Shown in pieces: positions 8,810-16,701 of a DNA stretch of 64,000 nucleotides. The notes beneath the pieces are model-generated. The model saw only the letters and a list, made by a program, of their open reading frames with translations, was not told where the DNA came from and searched no databases. The position numbers were made by a program, and so were the translations under genes. Positions within the stretch are counted from its first letter, which is position 1. Each line of letters begins with the position of its first letter. This DNA comes from an uncultured Clostridia bacterium (lineage in GTDB: Bacteria; Bacillota; Clostridia; Christensenellales; Borkfalkiaceae): assembly GCA_947631905.1 (NCBI GenBank), contig CANRND010000009.1:1-64000 (forward strand). The letters are read 5' to 3'.

Positions 8810-9625
8810 TTATCCCAGCCCGATGCACTCGGTGCAGATATTGATCGCTTTCATCAGTACGCTTTGCGCTCCGCCGTTTGCGGGCAACGCGCCGAGGACG
8901 ATAAACACGACGGCTACCGCAAACAGCGCGCAACGCACGCCGAGCAAAACGTACTTGTTTTCCGCAACCGCGGAGACCTTTTTTACCCCCGTCTCCCATT
9001 TGGAGGGAACGGCTTCACGCCCAACGAGAGGTTTTACCTGCGGGAGCATCTTCTTTGCAAACACCGCCTCGAACACGGCTTCCCCGATGAGTACGAGAAG
9101 TGCCGCCCCCACCCACGGCAAAACGTTTGCTACCATGCGCAGAATGTCGGAATTGAGTTCGGCAAGAGAGGTAAAGTTTGCGGTATTTGCAAGGTAGACG
9201 ATACACATGACCGCCGAAAGCAGGCAAAACGCCGCCGAAAAGACGCGCACCGCAAGACGGACTTTTTCTATGCGTATGACTTTTGCAAACGCTTCGGGAT
9301 CTTTGTCCTTTTGGGCGCGGCGTCTGAGCCGCGCATAAATTTGAACGTCGTCCGCCGAACGTTTTTTTCTCTCCGCAACGGGAAAGACGGCGTAAACGAA
9401 AATGCCCGCAATGATGGCGAGGATCCATAAGACGATGGGCGTAAGCAATTCGAGAAGGCGCGCGCCGACGGCCTCGCGGGAGTACATGCCGTGAATTTCC
9501 CCCGTTTCGGCAACACCCGAATAATACAGCTCCGCCGCCCCGGCGAGAAAAAGAATGCCCACAACGATTGTGAACACGCCGAGAAAAACGGAATATATGA
9601 GACGGTATTTTGCGTTCCGCTCCAT
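8810..9625 (-). CDS. Polytopic membrane protein with CD1871A-like CxxC C-terminal tail
   Basis: Several TM helices; C-terminus SVLMKAINICTECIGLG matches my recollection of the CD1871A-family ending; next to the ferredoxin-TlpA gene. Confidence 0.7.
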   Translation of the reverse strand: MERNAKYRLIYSVFLGVFTIVVGILFLAGAAELYYSGVAETGEIHGMYSREAVGARLLELLTPIVLWILAIIAGIFVYAVFPVAERKKRSADDVQIYARLRRRAQKDKDPEAFAKVIRIEKVRLAVRVFSAAFCLLSAVMCIVYLANTANFTSLAELNSDILRMVANVLPWVGAALLVLIGEAVFEAVFAKKMLPQVKPLVGREAVPSKWETGVKKVSAVAENKYVLLGVRCALFAVAVVFIVLGALPANGGAQSVLMKAINICTECIGLG

Positions 9626-9670
9626 CTCTCGCTCCCCGAAAGTGAATATTTATGAAAAGTATACAAAAAA

Positions 9671-9706
9671 AACGGGAGAAAGTCAAGCAAAAGCCCCTCT
9701 CCCGTT
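9671..9706 (-). terminator. Terminator of the HtrA-like protease gene
   Basis: AACGGGAG…CTCCCGTT followed by TTTTTT on the minus strand. Confidence 0.7.
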
Positions 9707-9725
9707 CCGGAAATTTCTGCCTGCG

Positions 9726-11021
9726 CTATTTGAACAGCTTAAAATCGTCGTTGTTTTGAAAAGACAGGACGATCTCCACGGTTTTTCCGCCCCGTTCGAG
9801 GGTGAACGTCACCTCGTCCCCCCGCCGCACACGGAACATGGTTTCCGTCACCATATGAAAACGGGTGATCTGCTTTTCTGCCCCGCCGCCGATCTTGATC
9901 GCGCGGATCACGTCGCCCGTTTTGAATTTTTCGTAGGCAAGACCGCGGTCCACGCTCTGCACGGCGACCGTCTCTTTAATGAGCGTTCTGCCCGACGCCT
10001 CGTCGTATTCGCTACGGCTGTCTGCGATATCGAACGTAACGCCGAGCGTGGCGCGCATTGCGCCGCGGGAGTTATCCGCCTTGCTGTTGTCGATGATGTT
10101 CTGCGCAACGGCGCAGGCGAGGTTGGAGGGAATGGCATAGCCGAGATGTTCCACGCCCTCTTTCTCCGAGCGGGCGTTCACGATGCCGAGGAGCCTCCCC
10201 TCTGCGTCGAACAATCCGCCGCCCGAGTTGCCGTGGTTGACGGGCGCGTCGGTGCGCATTTCGAGCATGGAGAGCCTTGTCCGCTCGTCCGCCGCCGTCA
10301 AAGTGATATATTCCGCCTCTACGGAGAGAATGCCGCCGACCGCGGAAAGTCCTTTCCCGTCGGGATTGCCCACCGCGTACACCCGCTCCCCGACCGCCGC
10401 TCCGTCGGAGTCGGCTACCGTTACGGCGCGCGCGTCGCTTTCAAGCAGTTCTTTGCTGTTCTCCACCCTGAGAACGGCGATATCGTAATTCATCGCCCCG
10501 CCGACGTACTCCGCGGCGATGCCCTGCGCCTCGCGCTTTCCGCCGTAGAGACAAAGCGAGATGTTGTCGCTGATGTGGGGGATGGTCTCCCGCCCCGAGC
10601 TGGAAGCGTTGTAGACGATGTGGTAGTTGGTAAGCACGTACGCGTCGCCGCCGTTCTTTTCGTAGATCACGCCCGAACCCACGATGCGGTAGGCTTCAAG
10701 GCCGCTTGTGGCGCTCTGCCGCTCGAACCCCGCGTACACTTCCACCGCGGAGAGGAGCGCCGAACCGACGGAAAAAGAATCGTCGGCGGAAATGCCGATC
10801 TCTTTGAGAAAGTCCACAAAGCCGCCCGTATAGCCGTCCGCACGCGCCTCTTCGTACATGACGCGCGCCTGCGACTTGGTTTCGTTTTGGGCAAGGGAGG
10901 TGATCCCGCTGCTCTCCCTCGTCGCCACTTGGTAGGGATTAACGGTAGCGCAGCCCGTAACGGCAAGGATGAACGCGCCCGTAAGAAGCGCGAGCGCGGG
11001 AAAAATAAATTTTTTCTTCAT
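9726..11021 (-). CDS. HtrA/DegP-like trypsin-fold serine protease lipoprotein (S1C type, PDZ-like C-terminus)
   Basis: Lipobox LAVTGC; catalytic triad motifs TNYHIV, YDIAVLRV, NHGNSGGGLFD. Confidence 0.9.
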   Translation of the reverse strand: MKKKFIFPALALLTGAFILAVTGCATVNPYQVATRESSGITSLAQNETKSQARVMYEEARADGYTGGFVDFLKEIGISADDSFSVGSALLSAVEVYAGFERQSATSGLEAYRIVGSGVIYEKNGGDAYVLTNYHIVYNASSSGRETIPHISDNISLCLYGGKREAQGIAAEYVGGAMNYDIAVLRVENSKELLESDARAVTVADSDGAAVGERVYAVGNPDGKGLSAVGGILSVEAEYITLTAADERTRLSMLEMRTDAPVNHGNSGGGLFDAEGRLLGIVNARSEKEGVEHLGYAIPSNLACAVAQNIIDNSKADNSRGAMRATLGVTFDIADSRSEYDEASGRTLIKETVAVQSVDRGLAYEKFKTGDVIRAIKIGGGAEKQITRFHMVTETMFRVRRGDEVTFTLERGGKTVEIVLSFQNNDDFKLFK

Positions 11022-11045
11022 ATCAGCCCTCGTATTCTAAGGAAT

Positions 11046-11075
11046 ATTATACGCCGCATTCTGTCGATTTGTCAA
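11046..11075 (-). promoter_or_regulatory. Sigma-A-type promoter for the protease gene
   Basis: minus strand TTGACA-18 bp-TATAAT. Confidence 0.65.
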
Positions 11076-11133
11076 TATTCGCGTGAAATTTTCGTGATTT
11101 TGGGGAACTTTCTTTTGTTTTCCGACAAAAATA

Positions 11134-11159
11134 AGAAGGACAACCGAAGCCGTCCTTCT
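11134..11159 (-). terminator. Terminator of the rubrerythrin transcription unit
   Basis: AGAAGGAC…GTCCTTCT followed by TATTTTTG on the minus strand. Confidence 0.65.
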
Positions 11160-11172
11160 GTTTCCGACCGTT

Positions 11173-11307
11173 TTACAGATCGTCTGCGTCCTGTGTGGGA
11201 ACCTCGTATTCGCTGTCCGCAGTTACCCCCGTATAGCTCCCGAGGTAATCCTCTCCCGAACGCATTTTCGCGCCTTTTTCGAGCGCTTTTTTCTTTCTGC
11301 CGCTCAT
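11173..11307 (-). CDS. Small 44-aa protein MSGRKKKALEKGAKMRSGEDYLGSYTGVTADSEYEVPTQDADDL
   Basis: Manual translation; sits between the 46-aa ORF and the terminator; too short for the ORF track. Confidence 0.5.
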   Translation of the reverse strand: MSGRKKKALEKGAKMRSGEDYLGSYTGVTADSEYEVPTQDADDL

Positions 11308-11310
11308 TGT

Positions 11311-11451
11311 TTAGCCGCAGTTCTTCGTGTTCGAACTCTTTTTGCAGCCGCAACCGCCCTTGTCCGAAGTCTTGTTCGCGGTCTTGTTCTGCGTTTCGGT
11401 CTGCTTGTTGCTTGCATTCCGTGTGTTCGAGCTTTCTTGCTTGTTCCTCAT
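11311..11451 (-). CDS. Small 46-aa Asn/Lys/Thr-rich protein ending GGCGCKKSSNTKNCG
   Basis: ATG overlaps the rubrerythrin stop (ATGA), suggesting translational coupling; internal start within the 86-aa ORF track entry. Confidence 0.55.
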   Translation of the reverse strand: MRNKQESSNTRNASNKQTETQNKTANKTSDKGGCGCKKSSNTKNCG

Positions 11452-12044
11452 AGATTCTCCTTTTTGAAAGGAAGGTGAAGTTCGACTTCTCCCTGCGACG
11501 CGCCGCAAAGGGGGCAGATATTCCACGCTTCTTTGGAAGTGTGCATATAGCCGCATTCGCCGCAGATCCACAACATCGGCCGTTCTTGCTTGTAGAGGGA
11601 GCCGTCCTTGAACGCCTCGTAGAGGTATTCGAAGATGATCCGATGGTTTTGTTCCACCTTCGCTACCTGTTCGAATTTGAGCGCGATTTGCGCAAACCCC
11701 TCTTCCCTCGCAATTTTTGCGAACCCGGGATAGAGCGTTTCCGCCTCATCCTGTTCGTCTATCGCCGCAAAGTGCAAGTTTTCTTCGAGCGTTCCCGCAT
11801 GAAAGGGATAGTTCGCGTCAATATGGATATTGTCTTGACTTCCCGCATTTTGCAGGATCGTTTCAAAGAAAACTTTTGCGTGATTGGTCTCGTTCTTCGC
11901 AATCGTGCGAATGGTGTCTGCAAGAACTTCGTATCCTTGCTTCATTGCCATTTTCACCGTAAGCTGGTATCGCATTCCCGCCTGACATTCTCCCGCAAAT
12001 CCTCTTGCTAAGTTGAGATATGTCCGCGTTTGGGTAAAGTCCAT
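11448..12044 (-). CDS. Rubrerythrin-family protein (ferritin-like di-iron domain plus C-terminal rubredoxin-like domain)
   Basis: EC…MRYQLTVKMAMKQGYEVLADTIRTIAKNETNHAKVF… and C-terminal CGECGYMHTSKEAWNICPLCGA; start MDFTQ with GGAGG upstream. Confidence 0.92.
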   Translation of the reverse strand: MDFTQTRTYLNLARGFAGECQAGMRYQLTVKMAMKQGYEVLADTIRTIAKNETNHAKVFFETILQNAGSQDNIHIDANYPFHAGTLEENLHFAAIDEQDEAETLYPGFAKIAREEGFAQIALKFEQVAKVEQNHRIIFEYLYEAFKDGSLYKQERPMLWICGECGYMHTSKEAWNICPLCGASQGEVELHLPFKKENL

Positions 12045-12117
12045 TTCCGTCCTCCTTTCGCCATTATTGTGGGCAGGAAGCAGAGCGGATATACTTGCGG
12101 ACGGGTGGAAATTTTTA

Positions 12118-12160
12118 GCCGCCGCGGCCACCGTCAAAAACGAAACGGCGGCCGCGGCGC
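12118..12160. terminator. GC-rich palindrome/terminator-like hairpin, copy 1
   Basis: GCCGCGGCCaCCGT CAAAAACGAA ACGGcGGCCGCGGC just downstream of the XRE gene. Confidence 0.6.
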
Positions 12161-12170
12161 TCTTTTCCGT

Positions 12171-12962
12171 TCAAACCCGCCTTGCGCGCCGATAGAGCAA
12201 AAGGACAAGCCCGCACGCGGCAAAAACGAGCATAAGGGCGGAAAAAGTGCAAAGAAGCGGCCCAAAACGCTCTATGGCGAGATTGCGTAGCCAAACGGAC
12301 AGTTCGCCCGCCGCGCCGCCAATTTCTTGCCCGTAGGACAAGAGCGTGCGAAGAACGGGAACTGCGGCCGCAACCGTAAAAACAAGGGAAAAGCCCGCCG
12401 CAAGAAATGCGTACAGCGCCATTCTTCTGCGAAGCCGCAGACGGAAGCGGCCGCCCGTTTCATCTTCCGCGCCGTAAGCGGCCCCTCGCCAAAGCGCAAT
12501 GAGACACGCTCCCGAAAGCAAAATCATGATCGCTCCCACAACAATAAGCGCAAAAAGAGCGCCGCTTTCCTCTCCGTCGGACGAGAAATGGTCGGCATAG
12601 AGATACCAACCGAGGAAGAGAAGCAGGAACCCCGCCGCAAACGCTCCGAACAAAATGCACGTGCGTGTGGAAAAACGCGCGAATTTATTTTTTAACAGCG
12701 ATTGCTCCGCCTTTTCGGACAGCTCCCGCGTCTGCATCTTTTCCGCGCTTTGTTTGCGTTCGCCCGCTAAAATTTCGTCTGCTGTGACCCCGTACAGTTC
12801 GGCAAGCGCGGGAAGAAGCAGGATGTCGGGCAGGGCGCTGTCGCATTCCCATGAAGAGACTGTGCGGTTGCTGACGGAGAGACGGTCCGCCACTTCCTGT
12901 TGGGTAAACCCGTTCGCTTTCCGAAGCACCGCCAAAAATGCGCCGATACTCTTTTTTTCCAT
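12171..12962 (-). CDS. XRE-family transcriptional regulator with C-terminal TM segments
   Basis: GAFLAVLRKANGFTQQEVADRLSVSNRTVSSWECDSALPDILLLPALAELYGVTADEILAGE; several hydrophobic helices follow. Confidence 0.88.
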   Translation of the reverse strand: MEKKSIGAFLAVLRKANGFTQQEVADRLSVSNRTVSSWECDSALPDILLLPALAELYGVTADEILAGERKQSAEKMQTRELSEKAEQSLLKNKFARFSTRTCILFGAFAAGFLLLFLGWYLYADHFSSDGEESGALFALIVVGAIMILLSGACLIALWRGAAYGAEDETGGRFRLRLRRRMALYAFLAAGFSLVFTVAAAVPVLRTLLSYGQEIGGAAGELSVWLRNLAIERFGPLLCTFSALMLVFAACGLVLLLYRRARRV

Positions 12963-13064
12963 GATCCGATCTCCTTTTTTCTTTCATTCTACCTTACGCG
13001 GAGCCGAAAATCAAGGAGAAAGGATTGGAATTTCTCCACCGTCGGTGGAGTTAGAACCAAAAAG

Positions 13065-13104
13065 CGCCGCGGCCGCCGTCAAAAACGAAACGGCGGCCGC
13101 GGCG
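13065..13104. terminator. GC-rich palindrome/terminator, copy 2
   Basis: CGCCGCGGCCGCCGT CAAAAACGAA ACGGCGGCCGCGGCG, perfect 15-bp stem; CTTTTTGG follows on the minus strand. Confidence 0.7.
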
Positions 13105-13118
13105 GAATAGAGACGTTT

Positions 13119-14513
13119 TTACAATTTCACTTTCAAGCGTTCCCGCTTGACCGCGCAGACGAGAATACATACCCCCACGCCCGCAAGCATTCCGAAAAGA
13201 GCAAGCGGCGCGGCAAGGGGAAAATAGTCTTCGCGGTGACAGCGCAACAGTTTTGCGCGGTTTTCGTCCGCTTCGAGGCGCAACTCCTGCGGTATTCCCT
13301 CGCCTTTCCAATCGACCGCGAAGACTTTCCCCTCGGAATACTCGCTGTATTTGAGATTATAGACCGAATATTCCCCCTCTGCGGCATGGAGGCGGTGAAA
13401 GAAGAACGTGTCTCCGACGCTTTGATAGAAACCGAGATCGAGAACGTATCGGCTCTTGATGCAACAGGTCTCCATATCGTCTTGAAAAGTGCAAGTGAAC
13501 CCGTTGCCGAGATCGTAGCTTTCCCCCTCGACAGCCGTCTTTGAAAGGGCGGTGAGTTCAAAAGCATATTCTACCGGCTTCGGCTCGCTTTCATAGACCT
13601 CGCAGACGAGCGTCTCCATACCGGCGGTGAAATCATTAAGAGCCGCCTCAAAGACGGGGAGGCGCATTTCGGGCTGCCATAGCCCGAATAAGGCAAGGAC
13701 GAACACTCCCGCAAGCACGGGAATGAGGCAAAGGAGCGCGCATTTTTTATACCGCTTCCGATTGCGGGAACGGATCGGCGCCGCTTCCTCTCCCCCATAT
13801 TTTTTGACAGCCGCGGACGGAAGAAAGATTCCCGCAAGAAGCAGTGCAATAACCGCCGCAAGGGCAACCGCGAGCAGAAGCGGGACAGCGCGGTCCGTAC
13901 CCGCAAAGAGGATTATGAGGGAAAACACGAAAAACCCGAAAGGTACGGCTGCGGGAACGCACAGCGCAAGGGCGAGTTTGCGGCGGAGCAGAATAAGATA
14001 GGCGCCGTAGAACGGGAGTTCTTCGTCGGCCGAGACCTCCGCGCTTCTCCAAAAGGCAAACAGGCAGGAAAGGGAGACTGCGGCGATAATTAGCCCCGCA
14101 AAGAGAAGCAGGAGCCACCAGGCAAAGCCCGTCCAAACGACCGTGACGATTTCCAGCCAAAGCCCGAGGAAAAAGAACAGAAGCCCGAGCGCGAAAAGCC
14201 CTGCAAGAATGTATGACTGCGCCGAAAATTTCGCAAGTTTGCGTTTCAGGAGTTTTGCCTCTGCTTTTTCGGACAGTTCGGCCGTTTGCGTGCCGTCTGC
14301 GCTTTGTTTGCGTTCACCCGCTAAAATTTCATCTGCTGTGACCCCGTACAATTCCGCAAGCGCGGGAAGAAGCAGGATGTCGGGCAATACCGTGCCACGC
14401 TCCCACGCCGAAACGGTGCGGTTACCTACGGAGAGACGGTCCGCCACTTCCTGCTGGGTATAGCCGTGCGCCTTGCGGAGAGTCGCCAAAAATTCGCCGA
14501 TGGACTGTTTCAT
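13119..14513 (-). CDS. XRE-family transcriptional regulator with polytopic membrane domain (paralog of the adjacent gene)
   Basis: MKQSIGEFLATLRKAHGYTQQEVADRLSVGNRTVSAWERGTVLPDILLLPALAELYGVTADEILAGERKQSA; nearly the same HTH as the 12171-12962 product. Confidence 0.88.
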   Translation of the reverse strand: MKQSIGEFLATLRKAHGYTQQEVADRLSVGNRTVSAWERGTVLPDILLLPALAELYGVTADEILAGERKQSADGTQTAELSEKAEAKLLKRKLAKFSAQSYILAGLFALGLLFFFLGLWLEIVTVVWTGFAWWLLLLFAGLIIAAVSLSCLFAFWRSAEVSADEELPFYGAYLILLRRKLALALCVPAAVPFGFFVFSLIILFAGTDRAVPLLLAVALAAVIALLLAGIFLPSAAVKKYGGEEAAPIRSRNRKRYKKCALLCLIPVLAGVFVLALFGLWQPEMRLPVFEAALNDFTAGMETLVCEVYESEPKPVEYAFELTALSKTAVEGESYDLGNGFTCTFQDDMETCCIKSRYVLDLGFYQSVGDTFFFHRLHAAEGEYSVYNLKYSEYSEGKVFAVDWKGEGIPQELRLEADENRAKLLRCHREDYFPLAAPLALFGMLAGVGVCILVCAVKRERLKVKL

Positions 14514-14658
14514 CTTGTCACCTCGCCAACATTCTACACTTTCGGGAAGAAAAAAACAAGACCGCAGTCTTGGAATTTGTCTATGATTTCTGGAATTTTC
14601 CGAGAACCGCCGCGCCGCCCGCAAATTTTTCGGGCGGCGCGGCGATTGCGCTCAACAA

Positions 14659-14770
14659 TAATGTGGTAGAGATTTCTCGATTGCGCTACGCTCCATTCGA
14701 AATGACAATCAGAATACTGCGCGAGAAGAACCACGCTTCTTCGCTGCGCGACACAATTTGGCAAACTCTT
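14659..14770. repeat. Intergenic repeat-like sequence (…GATTTCTCGATTGCGCTACGCTCCATTCGAAATGACAAT…)
   Basis: Resembles the dispersed 'ctcgactgcgctacgctc…gaaatgac' intergenic repeat common in Clostridia; recognition from memory. Confidence 0.45.
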
Positions 14771-14857
14771 TTGCCTTATTGTACGGTGAAGCGAATGAGA
14801 GGATAAACCCGTTGATGCAGGAGGAAGGTTTCCTCGTTGATTTCTTTTCGAAGAGAC

Positions 14858-14910
14858 ACCCCCTCAGTCACCTTCGGTGACAGCTCCCCCTCAAGGGGGA
14901 GCCAAGGGGT
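14858..14910. repeat. Intergenic palindromic repeat CCCCCTCAGTCACCTTCGGTGACAGCTCCCCCTCAAGGGGGAGCCAAGG
   Basis: Two small hairpins (GTCACCttcgGGTGAC; CTCCCCCTcaAGGGGGAG); matches a dispersed repeat style seen in gut Firmicutes. Confidence 0.55.
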
Positions 14911-14937
14911 GGAGCAAGCAAAGAATTGTGCGAAATA

Positions 14938-16701
14938 TTACTCCGCAAATTGCGCATTATACAGCTCATAATAAAACCCGCGGCGGGCGAGCAGCTCTTC
15001 ATGTGTGCCTTGTTCGATGATGTTGCCCGCTTTCATCACTAAAATGAGGTCGGCGTTGCGGATGGTGGAAAGGCGGTGCGCCACGATAAAGCATGTTCTC
15101 CCCTGCATGAGCTTTTGGAACGCGTCCTGCACTTTCAGCTCGGTGCGGGTGTCGATATTGCTCGTCGCCTCGTCCAAAATGAGCATGGGCGGACGGCAGA
15201 GCATGACGCGGGCAATGCACAGAAGCTGTTTTTGCCCCTGCGAGAGGTTCCCCTCGTCGCCCACCACCGTATCGTACCCCTCGGGCAGGCGGGTGATAAA
15301 GTTGTGGCAATGCGCCGCCTTTGCCGCTTCGGTCATCTCCTCTTCGGTCGCGCCGGGACGTCCCATGCATAGATTTTCGCGCACGGTTGCCTCTTTGAGC
15401 CACGTTTCCTGCAACACCATGCCGTAATTTTCGCGCAGAGACCGCCGCGTGAGCGCGCGGACGTCCTTGCCGTCTACCTTTACGCTTCCGCCGTTCACGT
15501 CGTAAAAGCGCATCAAGAGATTGATGAGCGTCGTCTTTCCGCAACCCGTCGGCCCGACAATGGCGATCCGCTTGCCCGCAGGTGCGGATACGTTCAGATT
15601 TTCGATGAGTTTTTGCTCGGGCGCGTAAGAAAACTCCACGTTTTCGAGCTTCACTTCCCCTTTCGCCCTGCCCAAAGTTTGGTTGCCTAAATCGGAGGGT
15701 TCCGCCTCTTCCCCGATGAGGGAAAACAGCCGCGCGGCGCACGCCACGGCGTTCTGGAACTCGGCGACGACTTCGGAAATTTCGTTGAACGGTTTGGTGT
15801 ATTGGGTGGAATAATTGAGAACGGACGTCAATCCCCCCACGGTGAACGGGGTTGCCGTTCCCGCCGTGCCGATGACGAGAAATGCGCCCGCGAGCGCGAC
15901 GAGGGCGTATGCGATTGCGTTGATAAAGCGGGTGGTCGGGTTGGTGGTCGAAGAGAAAAACACCGCTTTTAAGCTGCATTTGCGGTAACGGTCGTTGATT
16001 TCTCTGAATACCTCTTCGTTTTCGTCCTCATGGCAAAATGCCTTTACGACTTTGAGATTGCCGATCATCTCGTCGATAAACGCCGTCTGTTCGGCGCGCA
16101 CCTCGCTCTGCGCCTTGAACATGGAGTAGGTGCGGGAGGAGATGAACTTTGCCGTGAGCAGGGAAAGCGGGGTGACGAGAAGCACCACGAGGGCGACTTC
16201 CCACCGCAAAACGAACAAAATGACGAGAACGCCCAAAACGGTGGAAACGCCCGTAAAGAACTGGTTGAACGCGAGCAGAAGCCCGTCCGAGAACTGCTCC
16301 GCATCGGAAATGACAACGCTCGCCGTCTCCCCGTACGCCCTGCCGTCGAGGTATTTGAGGGGCAAGATCTGTATCTTGCGGAACGCGTCGGAGCGGATGT
16401 CCGCAAGGACATGATAGGCAATGCGGTTGCCTGCGGCAGTCAGCGCCCATTGGGAGAGCGCGGCGACCGCGATACACCCGCCGATCGCATAGAAAATGCG
16501 GTACAGGCGGGCAAAACGGACCTCTCCCGCCCCGAGGATGCAATCTACGCCCGCGCCCGCGAGATAGGGAACGGCGAGCGTTGCCGCCACGTTGACGAGC
16601 GCAAGCGCGACTGTGAGCGTGAGGAAGAAGCCGTACGGTTTGAGATAGCGCAGAATGCCGCGGAAAACCGCCCGCTTTGCGCCCTGTTTCACCCGTTTCA
16701 T
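14938..16701 (-). CDS. ABC exporter half-transporter (TM plus ATPase)
   Basis: Walker A GPTGCGKTT, signature LSQGQKQLL, Walker B MLILDEATSNID; 4-bp overlap with the next half-transporter. Confidence 0.95.
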   Translation of the reverse strand: MKRVKQGAKRAVFRGILRYLKPYGFFLTLTVALALVNVAATLAVPYLAGAGVDCILGAGEVRFARLYRIFYAIGGCIAVAALSQWALTAAGNRIAYHVLADIRSDAFRKIQILPLKYLDGRAYGETASVVISDAEQFSDGLLLAFNQFFTGVSTVLGVLVILFVLRWEVALVVLLVTPLSLLTAKFISSRTYSMFKAQSEVRAEQTAFIDEMIGNLKVVKAFCHEDENEEVFREINDRYRKCSLKAVFFSSTTNPTTRFINAIAYALVALAGAFLVIGTAGTATPFTVGGLTSVLNYSTQYTKPFNEISEVVAEFQNAVACAARLFSLIGEEAEPSDLGNQTLGRAKGEVKLENVEFSYAPEQKLIENLNVSAPAGKRIAIVGPTGCGKTTLINLLMRFYDVNGGSVKVDGKDVRALTRRSLRENYGMVLQETWLKEATVRENLCMGRPGATEEEMTEAAKAAHCHNFITRLPEGYDTVVGDEGNLSQGQKQLLCIARVMLCRPPMLILDEATSNIDTRTELKVQDAFQKLMQGRTCFIVAHRLSTIRNADLILVMKAGNIIEQGTHEELLARRGFYYELYNAQFAE

